Shown here piece by piece: positions 33,620-41,134 of a stretch of 55,163 nt of DNA. Made by a program: the position numbers and the translations under genes. This DNA comes from SAR202 cluster bacterium (GTDB taxonomy: Bacteria > Chloroflexota > Dehalococcoidia > Lucifugimonadales > UBA1123), in the NCBI GenBank assembly GCA_030752795.1, contig JASMDM010000054.1, forward strand, positions 1 to 55,163. Reading direction: 5' to 3'. Positions within the stretch are counted from its first letter, which is position 1. Each line of letters begins with the position of its first letter. The notes below the pieces were generated by a model, which was not told the origin of the DNA, searched no databases, and was given only the letters and a program-made list of their open reading frames with translations.

Positions 33620-33643
33620 CTTCGACAAGCTCAGGGTGAACGG
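33620..33643 (+). repeat. Dispersed short repeat C, copy 1
   Basis: CTTCGACAAGCTCAGGGTGA followed by ACGG; near copy at 38066-38091. Lies in the ilvN-ilvC gap; the remaining bases of the gap show nothing else. Confidence 0.65.
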
Positions 33644-33791
33644 ACTGGGGCGTAGGGCTCACAGACCTGCTCTGACCTAACAGAGAGCCAACGGATTTGT
33701 GGCCTGGGCTGGAGCCGCCTGAATGGGCGAACGGACTAGTAGCATCAAACACAGGCAAAATTAACGAAAACTAACGAGAGGAACTGATGGA

Positions 33792-34790
33792 ATGGCGACA
33801 ATGTATTACGAGAGCGACGCGGACATGTCGTTGCTCGAGAACAAAAAGATCGGGATTATCGGATACGGCAGCCAGGGGCACGCCCACGCGCTCAACCTGA
33901 AAGAGTCGGGACTCGACGTACAAGTCGGGTTGTACGAGGGCAGCAGCAGCAAAGAGAAGGCCGAGGCCGAAGGACTGAAAGTCGGGCTCGTCGCTGAAGT
34001 CGCCGAGGGCACCGACGTTATCATGCTGCTGATTCCCGATCACATACAGTCGGAGATCTATCGGGAGTCGGTCCTTCCCCATCTGCTTCCGGGCAAGACG
34101 CTGATGTTCGCCCACGGGTTCAACATCCACTACGACGCGATCAAGCCGCCCGAGAGCGTCGACGTTTCGATGGTGGCGCCCAAGGCGCCGGGTCACCGCC
34201 TGCGGGAGGTGTTCACGCGCGGTTCAGGCGTCCCTGGACTGCTCGCCGTCCACCAGGACCCGTCCGGCGAAGCACATGCCCGAGGGCTGGCATATGCCAG
34301 GGGCATTGGCTGCACCAGGGCCGGAGTCCTCGACACCACGTTCAAAGAGGAAACCGAGACCGATCTGTTCGGCGAACAGGCCGTACTCTGCGGCGGCGTC
34401 GCCGAGCTCGTCAAAGCGGCCTTCGATACTCTTGTGGACGCCGGATATCAGCCCGAGTCGGCATACTTCGAGTGCATGCACGAGCTTAAGCTGATCGTCG
34501 ATCTCTTCTACCAGGGCGGTCTCGAGTACATGCGTTACAGCGTGAGCGACACTGCCGAGTACGGAGACTACACCCGCGGACCTCGCGTGATTGATGACCA
34601 CGTAAAAGAGAACATGTCGAAAATCCTCGCCGACATCCAGGACGGGTCATTCGCTCGAGAATGGATCACCGAAAACGACGAAGGCCGGCCCACGTTTAAT
34701 CGTCTGCGCGAAGAGAACGCGGGGCACGCCATCGAGAATATCGGCAAAGAACTCCGAGGGATGATGAGCTTCCTGAAGGACGCCGATTAG
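33792..34790 (+). CDS. ilvC: Ketol-acid reductoisomerase (class I)
   Basis: Second step of Val/Leu/Ile synthesis: Mg-dependent alkyl shift and NAD(P)H reduction. 332 aa, class I (short form). The Rossmann motif is [19 protein letters not shown], and the cofactor loop reads [15 protein letters not shown], where the Ser-rich loop fits NADPH but is not the common SKSW form. MAPKAPGH appears as [12 protein letters not shown]; metal ligands lie in [16 protein letters not shown] and [24 protein letters not shown] precedes the start. Complete. Confidence 0.97.
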   Translation: MATMYYESDADMSLLENKKIGIIGYGSQGHAHALNLKESGLDVQVGLYEGSSSKEKAEAEGLKVGLVAEVAEGTDVIMLLIPDHIQSEIYRESVLPHLLPGKTLMFAHGFNIHYDAIKPPESVDVSMVAPKAPGHRLREVFTRGSGVPGLLAVHQDPSGEAHARGLAYARGIGCTRAGVLDTTFKEETETDLFGEQAVLCGGVAELVKAAFDTLVDAGYQPESAYFECMHELKLIVDLFYQGGLEYMRYSVSDTAEYGDYTRGPRVIDDHVKENMSKILADIQDGSFAREWITENDEGRPTFNRLREENAGHAIENIGKELRGMMSFLKDAD

Positions 34791-34822
34791 AGCGATTGGC
34801 GATCGTTGGTCCGATCGAATTG

Positions 34823-34924
34823 ATGGAGACACGGAACATGAACAGCATTGAGGTAATTTACGTAGTTCGCCACAATGATCGAGTCTTGGCAAGGCTGGAT
34901 CCGGCGGACTGCGTTGTCCTTTGA
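34823..34924 (+). CDS. Possible small protein between ilvC and leuA
   Basis: 33 codons from ATG 34823, or 28 from ATG 34838, which has GGAG about 9 bases upstream. The peptide has a strand-like first half, NSIEVIYVVRHNDRVLARL, then DPADCVVL. No known leader peptide was recognised and it is not especially Leu-rich. It may be a real small protein, a translated leader for leuA, or chance. The rest of the 208 bp gap holds only the leuA ribosome site. Confidence 0.25.
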   Translation: METRNMNSIEVIYVVRHNDRVLARLDPADCVVL

Positions 34925-34998
34925 CCTCCCTTCGCTTCGGCCGTCCGGCGACGACGCGGGAGAAACGAGCCAATTCAGACTAGATAGGGAGGAGAGAC

Positions 34999-36552
34999 AT
35001 GGCAATGGACAAAGTAGCAATTTTCGACACGACCTTGCGGGACGGAGAGCAGTCGGCCGGCATCGGCTTGACCACACCCGAAAAACTGGAGATCGCGAAG
35101 CAACTCGACCGGCTCGGCGTCGACATCATCGAGGCTGGATTCGCAGCCAGCTCGCCCGGCGACTTCCAGGCGGTGCAAAAGATCGCCGCGGAGGTCCGCA
35201 GGCCGATCATCGCTTCGTTGGCCCGGTGCTATCCGGACGACGTGGACCAAGCCTGGCAGGCCATCAAGGACGCGGCCCGACCCAGGATTCACGTCTTCAT
35301 CTCAAGCTCTGATTTGCAGATCATGGCCCAGCTCAGAAAAGAGCCCGAGCAGGTTCTCGACATCGCGATCGCTTCGGTCGAACGAGCCAAGAGCTATTGC
35401 GACGACGTCGAGTTCTCGCCGATGGACGCGACCCGCACGGACCTGCAGTATCTGTACACGATGCTGGAAGCGGTCATCAACGCCGGCGCAACGACGGTGA
35501 ACATCGCCGACACGGTCGGCTATACGTTCCCGGCTGAGTTCGCCGAGAGGTTGAGGCTCATTCGTGAGAATGTTCCGAACATTGACAAAGCCGTTATGAG
35601 CGTCCACTGTCACAACGACCTCGGCATGTCGGTCGCCAACAGTCTGGCAGCGGTCACGGCCGGAGCCAGACAGGTTGAAGGCTGCATCAACGGCCTCGGC
35701 GAGCGTGCGGGCAACGCGGCGCTCGAAGAGGTCATCATGGCCATCGATACCCGCAAAGACCTGTTCCAGGTCGACACGAACATCGACACGCGGCAAATCT
35801 ATCGGACGAGCCGGTTGGTCAGCGACATCACTGGCTTCCCGGTACAGCCCAATAAGGCAGTGGTCGGCGGCAACGCATTCCGGCACGCGTCGGGCATTCA
35901 CCAGGACGCGGTGATCAAAGAGCGGACGACCTTCGAGATCATGGACCCGCGTTCGGTTGGTTGGCCGAGCAACGAACTCGTGTTGGGCAAGCTGAGCGGA
36001 CGAGCCGGCCTCAGAGTCAGACTCGAAGAACTGGGCTACAACCTGGAGCAAGAAGAGCTCAATGACGCGTTCGAACAGTTCAAAATCCTCGCTGACAAGA
36101 AGCGCGAGGTCACCGACGCCGATCTGATCGCTTTGATGTCGAGCCGACGGCGAACCGCTGACGTGCCGGCCGTGTACAAGCTGGACCATGTGCAGGTCAC
36201 CGCGGGAAGCCACGAAGTTCCGACAGCCACCGTTCGGCTGACATCGGCGGACGGCTCGACGTCGACTGACGCATCGACCGGCACCGGCCCGGTCGATGCC
36301 GTCTACAAGGCGATCAACCGGATCGTCGGTGTCACCAACAAGCTGACCGAGTACCGGGTCGACTCGGTCACCGAAGGCATCGACGCCATCGGCGACGTCA
36401 CCATCAGAATCGAAAAAGACGAAAACGCGTACATCGGACGAGGATCGGACACCGACATCATGGTGGCCAGCGCGAAAGCTTACATGAACGCGCTCAACCG
36501 CCTGTTGGCGTCCGCCGAAGACGGCGGGCAGCCGGACGACCCGTCGCCGTAA
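34999..36552 (+). CDS. leuA: 2-isopropylmalate synthase
   Basis: First committed step of leucine synthesis: acetyl-CoA plus 2-oxoisovalerate. 517 aa. The catalytic barrel begins IFDTTLRDGEQSAGI (DTTLRDGEQ), with MDATRTDLQYLY, ADTVGYTFPAEF and the metal-binding HCHNDLGMSVANS (about residues 203-215). GGNAFRHASGIHQDAV is conserved, and the C-terminal regulatory domain begins near residue 385. This long form normally carries leucine feedback. The loop around 415-430 (SADGSTSTDASTGTG) is Ser/Thr-rich. GGGAGGAGAG lies just before the ATG. The six-gene set lacks leuB and ilvD, which must be elsewhere. Confidence 0.97.
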   Translation: MAMDKVAIFDTTLRDGEQSAGIGLTTPEKLEIAKQLDRLGVDIIEAGFAASSPGDFQAVQKIAAEVRRPIIASLARCYPDDVDQAWQAIKDAARPRIHVFISSSDLQIMAQLRKEPEQVLDIAIASVERAKSYCDDVEFSPMDATRTDLQYLYTMLEAVINAGATTVNIADTVGYTFPAEFAERLRLIRENVPNIDKAVMSVHCHNDLGMSVANSLAAVTAGARQVEGCINGLGERAGNAALEEVIMAIDTRKDLFQVDTNIDTRQIYRTSRLVSDITGFPVQPNKAVVGGNAFRHASGIHQDAVIKERTTFEIMDPRSVGWPSNELVLGKLSGRAGLRVRLEELGYNLEQEELNDAFEQFKILADKKREVTDADLIALMSSRRRTADVPAVYKLDHVQVTAGSHEVPTATVRLTSADGSTSTDASTGTGPVDAVYKAINRIVGVTNKLTEYRVDSVTEGIDAIGDVTIRIEKDENAYIGRGSDTDIMVASAKAYMNALNRLLASAEDGGQPDDPSP

Positions 36553-36586
36553 GTCGGCCCAGTCGCATACAATAGAACGACCTGAA

Positions 36587-36621
36587 TCGAGGGCGTCCCG
36601 ATAACATCGAGACGCCCTCGA
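36587..36621 (+). promoter_or_regulatory. 35-base hairpin between leuA and leuC
   Basis: TCGAGGGCGTC and GACGCCCTCGA pair perfectly over 11 bp, and the 13 bases between can add CGAT/ATCG, leaving a 3-base loop. No T-run follows, so it is more likely an mRNA stability or processing element than a terminator. A TACAAT lies 14 bp upstream. Confidence 0.5.
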
Positions 36622-36660
36622 ACACGAAATCCATAATCCATATCAGCTCTGAGGCGATAA

Positions 36661-38061
36661 ATGACCGCGAAGACAATGTTTGAAAAGATCTGGGACTCCC
36701 ACCTCGTTCACGAAGAGACAGGACAACCCAGCCTGCTGTACGTCGACCTGCACTTGGTCCACGAAGTGACTTCTCCTCAAGCCTTCGACGGCCTGAGGTT
36801 GTCCGGGCGCAAGGTTCGGCGTCCCGACCTTACCGTGTCTGTCATGGACCACAACACGCCGACGTGGGATCTGTCTCAGCCGATCCTCGACCCGACCGCG
36901 ATAAAGCAGCTCGACACCCTGGAGCAGAACTGCCACGAGTTCGGATTGGCGCTGTTCGACCGATACTCTCCTTTGCAAGGCATCGTTCACGTTATCGGAC
37001 CTGAGCAGGGCTACACCCAACCCGGCAAGGTGATCGTATGCGGCGACAGCCACACGTCGACGCACGGCGCTTTCGGCGCGTTCGCGATGGGCATCGGCAC
37101 CACTGAGTTGGAGCATGTGCTCGCCACCCAAACGCTGAGGCAGTTCAAGCCCCAAACGATGGAGATCAGAATAGATGGCGCGTTGCCGGTCGGCGTCGCC
37201 GCCAAGGACGTCATCCTGGCCATCATCGGGCGCATCGGCGTCGCGGGCGCAACCGGACACGTGATCGAATACACTGGCGAAGGAATCCGCCAACTGTCGA
37301 TGGAAGGCCGAATGACGGTCTGCAACATGACCATCGAAGCTGGCGGTCGCGCGGGCATGGTCGCCCCCGACGACACAACGTTCGACTACGTGCGAGGTCG
37401 CGCCAACGCACCACAGGGCGACGACTTCGACCGCGCCGTCGAACAGTGGCGCAATTTGCCCACCGACGTGGGCGCGACGTTCGACAGGCAGGTGATCATC
37501 CAGTCCTCAGAGCTCGAGCCTCACGTGACGTGGGGGACCAATCCTGGCATGGTCGCGCCCATATCCGGTCGGGTGCCCGATCCCGCCTCGGCAACCGATG
37601 AGGGCGAGCGCGAGTCGTCGAGTCGGGCGCTGGATTACATGGGTCTCGAACCGGACACCCGAATCGAAGACATCGAACTCGACCGCGTGTTCATCGGATC
37701 GTGCACCAACTCTCGCATCGAGGATCTGCGCGCCGCCGCCGAAGTGGCAAAGGGGCGGAAGGTGTCCGACCGCGTCTACGCGATGGTCGTGCCCGGCTCG
37801 GCCGCCATCAAAGCACAAGCCGAATCCGAGGGACTCGACGCGATCTTCACCGACGCGGGCTTCGACTGGCGGGTCGCGGGATGCTCAATGTGCCTCGGTA
37901 TGAACCCGGACATCCTGAAGCCCGGAGAGCGGTGCGCATCGACGTCGAATCGGAACTTCGAGGGCCGACAAGGCGCCGGCGGGCGAACGCACTTGGTCGG
38001 CCCCGAAATGGCCGCCGCTGCCGCGATCGCGGGCCATTTCGTGGATGTCAGAGACTTCTAG
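36661..38061 (+). CDS. leuC: 3-isopropylmalate dehydratase, large subunit
   Basis: Isomerises 2- to 3-isopropylmalate with LeuD through a [4Fe-4S] cluster. 466 aa. [25 protein letters not shown] appears as [16 protein letters not shown]. The cluster Cys are in [13 protein letters not shown] (about residue 347) and [15 protein letters not shown] (two Cys, about 407-410), with the closing [16 protein letters not shown] motif. GAGGCGATAA precedes the ATG. The pair leuC-leuD is separated by 198 bp carrying two repeat elements. Confidence 0.97.
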   Translation: MTAKTMFEKIWDSHLVHEETGQPSLLYVDLHLVHEVTSPQAFDGLRLSGRKVRRPDLTVSVMDHNTPTWDLSQPILDPTAIKQLDTLEQNCHEFGLALFDRYSPLQGIVHVIGPEQGYTQPGKVIVCGDSHTSTHGAFGAFAMGIGTTELEHVLATQTLRQFKPQTMEIRIDGALPVGVAAKDVILAIIGRIGVAGATGHVIEYTGEGIRQLSMEGRMTVCNMTIEAGGRAGMVAPDDTTFDYVRGRANAPQGDDFDRAVEQWRNLPTDVGATFDRQVIIQSSELEPHVTWGTNPGMVAPISGRVPDPASATDEGERESSSRALDYMGLEPDTRIEDIELDRVFIGSCTNSRIEDLRAAAEVAKGRKVSDRVYAMVVPGSAAIKAQAESEGLDAIFTDAGFDWRVAGCSMCLGMNPDILKPGERCASTSNRNFEGRQGAGGRTHLVGPEMAAAAAIAGHFVDVRDF

Positions 38062-38065
38062 GCGA

Positions 38066-38091
38066 CCCTTCGACATGCTCAGGGTGAACGG
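38066..38091 (+). repeat. Dispersed short repeat C, copy 2
   Basis: CCCTTCGACATGCTCAGGGT followed by GAACGG; near copy of 33620-33643. Confidence 0.65.
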
Positions 38092-38138
38092 AAAAAGAAG
38101 GCGGTTGTTTCGCCGTGAGTAACTTGAGTCCGTTCGTG

Positions 38139-38189
38139 GTGAGTCCCGACGCATCGGGATCCTGGCTTTGTCGGGACCTGTCGAATCAC
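38139..38189 (+). repeat. Dispersed palindromic repeat B, copy 2
   Basis: GTGAGTCCCGACGCATCGGG, ATCCTGGCTTTGTCGGGACC, TGTCGAATCAC; preceded by TTCGTG as in copy 3. Confidence 0.8.
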
Positions 38190-38259
38190 ATCGAAGCAAC
38201 AACGCCGTTTCCGTATCAGGCAGCGAACGCCTGACCCGAAAACAAGCAAGGAGCAATCA

Positions 38260-38874
38260 ATGGAACCATTCGTGAGCCTCAACGGCGTCGTTGCGCCGAT
38301 GAACCGAGTCAACGTCGACACCGATCAGATCATCCCCAAGCAGTTCCTCCAGCGAGTCGAACGGACCGGCTACGGCGAGTTCTTGTTCTTCAACTGGCGC
38401 TACAACTCGGACGGGTCCGACAACCCTGATTTCATCCTGAACCAACCCGGATACGAGGGCGTTTCTGTTCTCGTGGCAGGGCGCAACTTCGGATCGGGAT
38501 CGTCGCGAGAGCACGCCCCGTGGGCGCTAGAAGACTACGGTATCAAGTGCGTCATCGCGCCTAGTTTCGCCGATATCTTCCACAACAATTGCTTCCAGAA
38601 CGGTGTACTTCCTGTCGTGTTGCCGGAAGAGACCGTCCAAAAAATCATGGAGGCGGCTGAGAAAGATCCCGGCTACAAGATCCACGTGGACTTGCAAGCC
38701 CAGAGAGTCTGGGATGATTCCGAAGAAGTGGTCGCAACCTTCGACGTGGAGCCCTTCCGCCGTCACTGCCTGCTCAACGGCCTCGACGACATCGGCCTCA
38801 CGTTGGAGCACGAAGCGGCAATATCATCGTTCGAATCCGGTCGCGGTAAGCACGGCGGCACGCTGACGATTTAG
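38260..38874 (+). CDS. leuD: 3-isopropylmalate dehydratase, small subunit
   Basis: Swivel-domain partner of LeuC. 204 aa, normal. Motifs are NVDTDQIIPKQFL (about residues 18-30), LVAGRNFGSGSSREHAPWAL (about 71-90), FADIFHNNCFQNGVLPVVL and VEPFRRHCLLNGLDDIGLTL. GGAG lies just before the ATG. Last of the ilv-leu genes. The 148 bp to the next gene hold a fragment of a REP-like sequence. Confidence 0.97.
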   Translation: MEPFVSLNGVVAPMNRVNVDTDQIIPKQFLQRVERTGYGEFLFFNWRYNSDGSDNPDFILNQPGYEGVSVLVAGRNFGSGSSREHAPWALEDYGIKCVIAPSFADIFHNNCFQNGVLPVVLPEETVQKIMEAAEKDPGYKIHVDLQAQRVWDDSEEVVATFDVEPFRRHCLLNGLDDIGLTLEHEAAISSFESGRGKHGGTLTI

Positions 38875-38912
38875 CGAGAGAAGTCCTCCACTACGGCATG
38901 GCCCTTCTCTTT

Positions 38913-38972
38913 TCGCCATGCTGAGTGAAGCGAAGCATCTCGGGCCCCACAGGAAGCGGGGTCTCGCGCTGG
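38913..38972 (+). repeat. REP-like fragment (CATGCTGAGTGAAGCGAAGC type)
   Basis: GCCATGCTGAGTGAAGCGAA, GCATCTCGGGCCCCACAGGA and a following GCGGGG echo the left arm and middle of the elements at 16721 and 18842 but are diverged. Confidence 0.4.
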
Positions 38973-39022
38973 GCAGGCCTTCCAACGGCGTCGGGAACGG
39001 CGAAATAGGAAACGTTACCGAT

Positions 39023-40021
39023 ATGCGAATCGACATACACAGCCACATCCTCCCTCGGCACTTCTGGGACGCGGTCAACGACGACACAGATTGGTTCGGT
39101 GCGACCCTCGATGTCGAAAACGGGAAACGGTTCATCAACACACGCGACCGCAAGGCCGGTCCCGTCGAGACCAACTGGGAAATCTCGATGGAACAACGAC
39201 TGGCGCTGATGGACTCGATCGGCGTCGACATGCAGGTGCTGTCAATGCCGCCGTACTTCTTCAACTACCATCTGCCGGTGGAGCAATCCCTCGGCGCCTC
39301 GAAGGAGCTCAACGACGAGATCGCGGACGCAATCCGAGCGTATCCTGGCCGTTTCAGCGGCCTCGCGACAGTGCCGCTCCAAGACGTGCCCACCGCGATC
39401 GCCGAACTCGAGCGCACGATGGCGAACGGCCTGAAGGGCGCGGAACTTTGCACGCATGTCAACGGCGCCAACTACGACGATCCCAAATTTCTGCCGTTTT
39501 TCGAAGCCGCACACGACCTGGGCGCGTTCATCTTCTTCCATCCCCATGCGCCGACTGCAATCGAGCGAACGCGGTCGTATTATCTGGCCAACACCATCGG
39601 CAATCCGTTGGAGAGCGCGATCACGGTGGCGAGCCTGATCTTTGGTGGCGTGCTGGATCGCGTGCCCGACCTCAAGCTTTGCTTCGCTCACGGCGGCGGA
39701 TACGCCTGCTACGGCATCGGACGCATGGATCGTGGGTTCCAGGTCCGAGACGAGGCCAAGATCAACGACCTGAAACAGGCGCCCAGCGACTATCTTCAAC
39801 AACTCTACTTCGACTGCTTGACCCACAGCCACTCGGCGCTCGACTACCTGTTGGAGACGGTCTCCGCCGACAACGTGCTGCTCGGAAGCGACTTCCCGTT
39901 CGACATGGGATTCGACTCCCCGGTCGAATGGGTGCAATCCGCCCCGAACGTTTCGACAGAGGACCAGGAAAAGATACTTGGCGGCAACGCGGCACGGCTG
40001 CTCGGGTTGGACGTAGATTAA
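39023..40021 (+). CDS. ACMSD-like amidohydrolase (amidohydrolase_2 family)
   Basis: 332 aa. Members are metal-dependent decarboxylases or hydratases such as aminocarboxymuconate-semialdehyde decarboxylase. The N-terminal metal site is MRIDIHSHILPRHFW (HxH). Others are FIFFHPHAPTAIE, the His of LCFAHGGGYACYGIGRM and the Asp of LLGSDFPFDMG. The C-terminal ILGGNAARLLGLD is typical. The start at 39023 matches the conserved beginning; a longer frame to 38918 runs through repeat DNA. Weak AGGA upstream. Its substrate and link to leucine genes are unknown; it may simply be read from the same promoter. Confidence 0.88.
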   Translation: MRIDIHSHILPRHFWDAVNDDTDWFGATLDVENGKRFINTRDRKAGPVETNWEISMEQRLALMDSIGVDMQVLSMPPYFFNYHLPVEQSLGASKELNDEIADAIRAYPGRFSGLATVPLQDVPTAIAELERTMANGLKGAELCTHVNGANYDDPKFLPFFEAAHDLGAFIFFHPHAPTAIERTRSYYLANTIGNPLESAITVASLIFGGVLDRVPDLKLCFAHGGGYACYGIGRMDRGFQVRDEAKINDLKQAPSDYLQQLYFDCLTHSHSALDYLLETVSADNVLLGSDFPFDMGFDSPVEWVQSAPNVSTEDQEKILGGNAARLLGLDVD

Positions 40022-40105
40022 ATTCGGCTGAAAGCCACGCCATTCGGCGCACTTCCGCCATGTAGTTACAAGTTTCGCCGAGACCGCGAAGTTTCTCTGT
40101 TCGTG

Positions 40106-40156
40106 GTGAGTCCTGACGCATCGGGATCCCGGCTTTGTCGGGACCTGTCGGACCAC
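40106..40156 (+). repeat. Dispersed palindromic repeat B, copy 3
   Basis: GTGAGTCCTGACGCATCGGG, ATCCCGGCTTTGTCGGGACC, TGTCGGACCAC. One base change breaks the outer stem in its left arm. Confidence 0.8.
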
Positions 40157-40227
40157 GCCGACGGATCAACGTTGCACCAGATCCGTCTCCCTTGAGCCAT
40201 CAACAACTCCGAAAAGGACCACACTTG

Positions 40228-41109
40228 ATGCCAATCCTCATATCCGATCCCATCGTCGTAGCCCCAACTCCGACCCCTTTCGATTCCGACGATCGCGTCG
40301 ATCACGATGCGTTGTCCCGCAACATAGAACGATGGCTGGCGACGCCGCTCTCCGGGTTCGTCCTCGGCACCGCCAACGGCGAGGAGCTCGCACTGAGCGA
40401 CCAAGAGAAAGTCGACATCGTGCGAACAGTTGCCGATGCCTCTGGCGGCGCGAAATTCATCATCGCGGGCATCGACGTCCCGTCATCCGCGGAGACATTG
40501 CGGTTGGCCGAAGCCTACGCCGAAGCGGACGCCGACATGGTGCGCGTCCGCATCCCCAGGCAGAAGTCGCCGGCAGAGGTCGAGGCATACTTCGACGCCG
40601 TGATCCCGGGCTCGCCCGTGCCAGTCGTCATCATCCACCAGACGTTCACCGGCGTCCCAGCGGCATCCCCAGAGCTCATAGGCGAGCTCTGCGCGCGAGA
40701 CAACGTGTTCGGATACATCACAAACCATGACATCCGCTACGAGGGCCGTGTGAGGCTGTACGTCCCCGAGAGCCGCCGGTTCTGGATATGCAACGGCGGC
40801 TTGCTCCTGCCGGGCACGCTCATGGGCGCCAACGGAGCGTGCATGTGGCTCGGCAACGTGGCGCCGGCGCTGTGCACAGACGTCATCGGTCACGGCGTTG
40901 CGGGGCGGTTCGAGGAAGGCATGGCGCTGCAACGAACGGCGACGCGGCTCGATGCGGCAATAGGCAACCATGGCACCGCGGGCGTCAAAGCGGCGCTCGG
41001 CCTGCTGGGATTCGAAGGAATGGCGCCTAGACGGCCTCGCCGCAGTCTCGACGGATCAGAGGTGAATTCGATCCGGGCAGTTCTGGAAGAAACAGGTCTG
41101 GTGAGTTGA
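40228..41109 (+). CDS. DapA/N-acetylneuraminate lyase superfamily protein lacking the canonical catalytic residues
   Basis: 293 aa, a normal length for the superfamily. The barrel start IVVAPTPTPFDSDDRVD and the length fit. Where DapA has GTTGE this has GTANGE. Where DapA has the Tyr of LYNVP it has IIHQTF. Where the Schiff-base Lys of GIKEA should be it has GYITN. So the lyase Lys and Tyr appear to be missing, and aldolase chemistry of the usual type is unlikely. It may be a lyase with a shifted lysine, or a catalytically different protein. The start ATG at 40228 has AAGGA 10 bases upstream; a longer frame to 40135 starts inside a repeat. It follows the amidohydrolase and converges with accDA. 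Confidence 0.8.
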   Translation: MPILISDPIVVAPTPTPFDSDDRVDHDALSRNIERWLATPLSGFVLGTANGEELALSDQEKVDIVRTVADASGGAKFIIAGIDVPSSAETLRLAEAYAEADADMVRVRIPRQKSPAEVEAYFDAVIPGSPVPVVIIHQTFTGVPAASPELIGELCARDNVFGYITNHDIRYEGRVRLYVPESRRFWICNGGLLLPGTLMGANGACMWLGNVAPALCTDVIGHGVAGRFEEGMALQRTATRLDAAIGNHGTAGVKAALGLLGFEGMAPRRPRRSLDGSEVNSIRAVLEETGLVS

Positions 41110-41134
41110 TGTCACCGCCGCTGCCCAGCGCTCG

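Noticed and set aside
38918-39022. N-terminal extension of the ACMSD-like protein
   Set aside because: It translates REP-like intergenic DNA and adds residues not typical of the family, which begins at the metal-binding HxH.
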